This document shows, one piece after another, positions 14,049-14,894 of a stretch of 14,894 nt of DNA. The notes beneath the pieces are model-generated. The model was not told the DNA's origin, did no database searches, and saw only the letters and a list, made by a program, of their open reading frames with translations. Each line of letters begins with the position of its first letter. The first letter of the stretch is position 1. Position numbers and translations under genes: made by a program. This DNA is from CAZLKN01 sp964560135 (GTDB lineage: Bacteria > Actinomycetota > JAICYB01). Location: contig CAZLKN010000067.1 in the NCBI GenBank assembly GCA_964560135.1, positions 1 to 14,894 of the forward strand, in the 5' to 3' direction.

Positions 14049-14099
14049 GTGGGGGTTCGGTACTCGTGCCTCGCTTTGGCTTCGGTAGTTATGCCACAC

Positions 14100-14235
14100 C
14101 GGTGTTCCTCCAGGGGTTTGCCGTTGGGGTAACCCAAGGCACCGTGCTCTTTGGCCTTGTCGTGGCGGGAGCGGTGGGTGCGGACCAGGGAACCGTCCAC
14201 GGTGATCTGCAACGGTCGGGCCGTGCCGGTGGGTG
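14100..14235 (-). pseudogene. Possible transposase/integrase C-terminal remnant
   Basis: In one minus-strand frame a short stretch reads TARPLQITVDGSLVRTHR, then SRHDKAKEHGALGYPNGKP (up to about 14120). The RTHxxRHDxxKEHGAxxxPxGxP pattern looks protein-like and reminds me of the C-terminal end of actinobacterial DDE transposases with an integrase core. I recall this only loosely. Upstream and downstream sequence in this frame is not family-like, and no catalytic DDE residues are present. If real it is only a tail. A strong hairpin lies just beyond its end, at the place a terminator of the lost gene would be. Confidence 0.3.
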
Positions 14236-14333
14236 GTGATGCCCTCGAGGGGGCCGGGGATGCGCTCGGCGTTCTGCGCGGGGAACCGGAAAGGGGGGTC
14301 CCCCAGGGCTGCTGGGCGCACCCGCTGCGTAGG

Positions 14334-14630
14334 ATGAAATGCGTGAGGGAGGACCCGCGGGAGCCTCGTGATCTTGAGCCTCGTGATTCCGATGAGAACG
14401 AGGAGGAAGATGAGGCGTACTCGTCACGGGCGTATGACGAAGCTATGGACTACTGGGAGAAGTTCGAAAGGCTCGGCCCAGTAGGACCTCCGCCGGATCG
14501 GTTGGACAGGCCGAGCGGCGTGCCGACGCCCGTTCCGTGTGCCCGCTGCGCCACGCCTACCGTCCGGTACCGGTACGTCGACGTGCCCAACGGGTTCGAG
14601 CAGCCGCCTGAGAGTTGGGTGGACGACTAG
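14334..14630 (+). CDS. Small acidic CxxC protein of unknown function
   Basis: This encodes 98 residues from ATG 14334. The upstream continuation of the frame is a shadow. The ATG has no good ribosome binding site. TAGGAT (14330-14335) ends exactly seven bases before GTG 14343, so a leaderless start there, giving 95 residues, is quite possible. The N-terminal half is highly acidic (DSDENEEEDEAY) and continues into a helix AYDEAMDYWEKFERLG. The C-terminal half is proline-rich, then has PCARCATPTVRYRYVDVPNG with a single CxxC (C69, C72), possibly half a metal site. No signal peptide. I recognise no family. Composition and the clean stop suggest a real gene, but only moderately. Confidence 0.45.
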   Translation: MKCVREDPREPRDLEPRDSDENEEEDEAYSSRAYDEAMDYWEKFERLGPVGPPPDRLDRPSGVPTPVPCARCATPTVRYRYVDVPNGFEQPPESWVDD

Positions 14631-14894
14631 TCACTAGGTCGGCGCCGGCTGGGGATACCCGTCTGTGATGAGTGTTCATCGAGAGTGCGGCCTGCATTGA
14701 GGGATGCGACGCTGCGGTTCGAGGATCTCTAACGCGCGCTATTCTGGGCTTGCTTCGGGTTCGTGGGTGCTCCCGCTCTGGCGAGTGTACATGCGTCGGT
14801 CTCTGTCCCAGCCTCCAAGCAGGGGGCCCGAGGGGGTTCTAACGAGTGGCCCTGTTGCGCCGACGGACGAGGTGCTCGACCATGGACCCATGAG
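14631..14894. other. Right-hand end, possible promoter and start of a partial frame
   Basis: From ATG 14791 a plus-strand frame stays open to the edge (about 34 codons; MRRSLSQPPSRGPEG, then PVAPTDEVLDHGPM). It has no ribosome binding site and no recognised pattern. TTCGAG (14718-14723) and TATTCT (14740-14745) are 16 bases apart and could be a promoter. Neither is strong, and the stretch may be non-coding. Confidence 0.2.

Larger units (their letters stand above)
13900..14333. other. Gap of 434 bases upstream of the exporter operon
   Basis: No intact gene is supported here. From left to right I see a possible -10 (TATGGT on the minus strand, 13933-13928), the palindrome TCCGTACGGA (13957-13966), two strong hairpins (13984-14008 and 14022-14048), and a possible transposase remnant on the minus strand (~14100-14235). 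The rest shows no clear signal. Confidence 0.5.

Noticed and set aside
12172..14088. Plus-strand open frame of 638 codons
   Set aside because: Antisense shadow of the first exporter half, with no recognisable domain or ribosome binding site.
14151..14333. Upstream extension of the small acidic protein frame
   Set aside because: It lies over the possible transposase remnant on the other strand and has no ribosome binding site at its first codon.
14727..14844. Two TCTAACG strings that recall integron attC core sites
   Set aside because: There is no matching GTTRRRY partner or foldable attC arm, and no integrase.
1..14894. tRNA, rRNA or CRISPR array
   Set aside because: No cloverleaf, rRNA-like stretch or regularly spaced repeat was seen on reading; a tRNAscan-SE and CRISPR finder run would settle this.

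Overview
The window is high-GC DNA with dense coding, several GTG starts, ATGA/GTGA gene overlaps and two possible leaderless starts. This style, together with a Rv1900c-like hydrolase/cyclase fusion and secreted proteins of kinds common in actinobacteria, points to an actinobacterial chromosome. The lineage cannot be fixed from sequence alone. I see no tRNA, rRNA or CRISPR array, and no intact transposase.

Left part (1-3557). A minus-strand secreted protein of the probable FG-GAP family runs off the left edge. Directly upstream of it lies a relic of an alpha/beta hydrolase. On the plus strand come a secreted DUF6923/DUF11/choice-of-anchor-like protein, then a 5'-truncated antibiotic-biosynthesis-monooxygenase (ABM) gene overlapping an SRPBCC-domain gene.

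Toxin/antitoxin-like island (about 3690-6411). It holds HigB-HigA (toxin first, ATGA overlap), a minus-strand pair of a nucleotidyltransferase and a small RFR-motif protein, and VapB-VapC (GTGA overlap). The nucleotidyltransferase has an in-frame TAA followed by 27 codons of protein-like sequence. VapC carries Glu where PIN domains normally have the first catalytic Asp.

Middle (6564-10131). A full-length alpha/beta hydrolase fused to a class III nucleotide cyclase is followed by a hairpin-rich gap between convergent genes. Then come a Tat-secreted PhoX/DUF839-family protein and, upstream of it on the same strand, a secreted jelly-roll-like protein. These two probably form an operon.

Right part (10298-14894). 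Two overlapping minus-strand genes encode both halves of a probable heterodimeric ABC exporter. Both halves have complete nucleotide-binding motifs, and no cargo or modification gene is in view. The 434-base gap upstream holds a palindrome, two strong hairpins and a possible transposase remnant. A small acidic CxxC protein and a possible partial reading frame end the window.

No clearly new system is proven here. The best candidates for a second look are the nucleotidyltransferase/RFR-protein pair with its internal stop, the Glu-for-Asp VapC, and the cyclase with Val at the transition-state Asn position.
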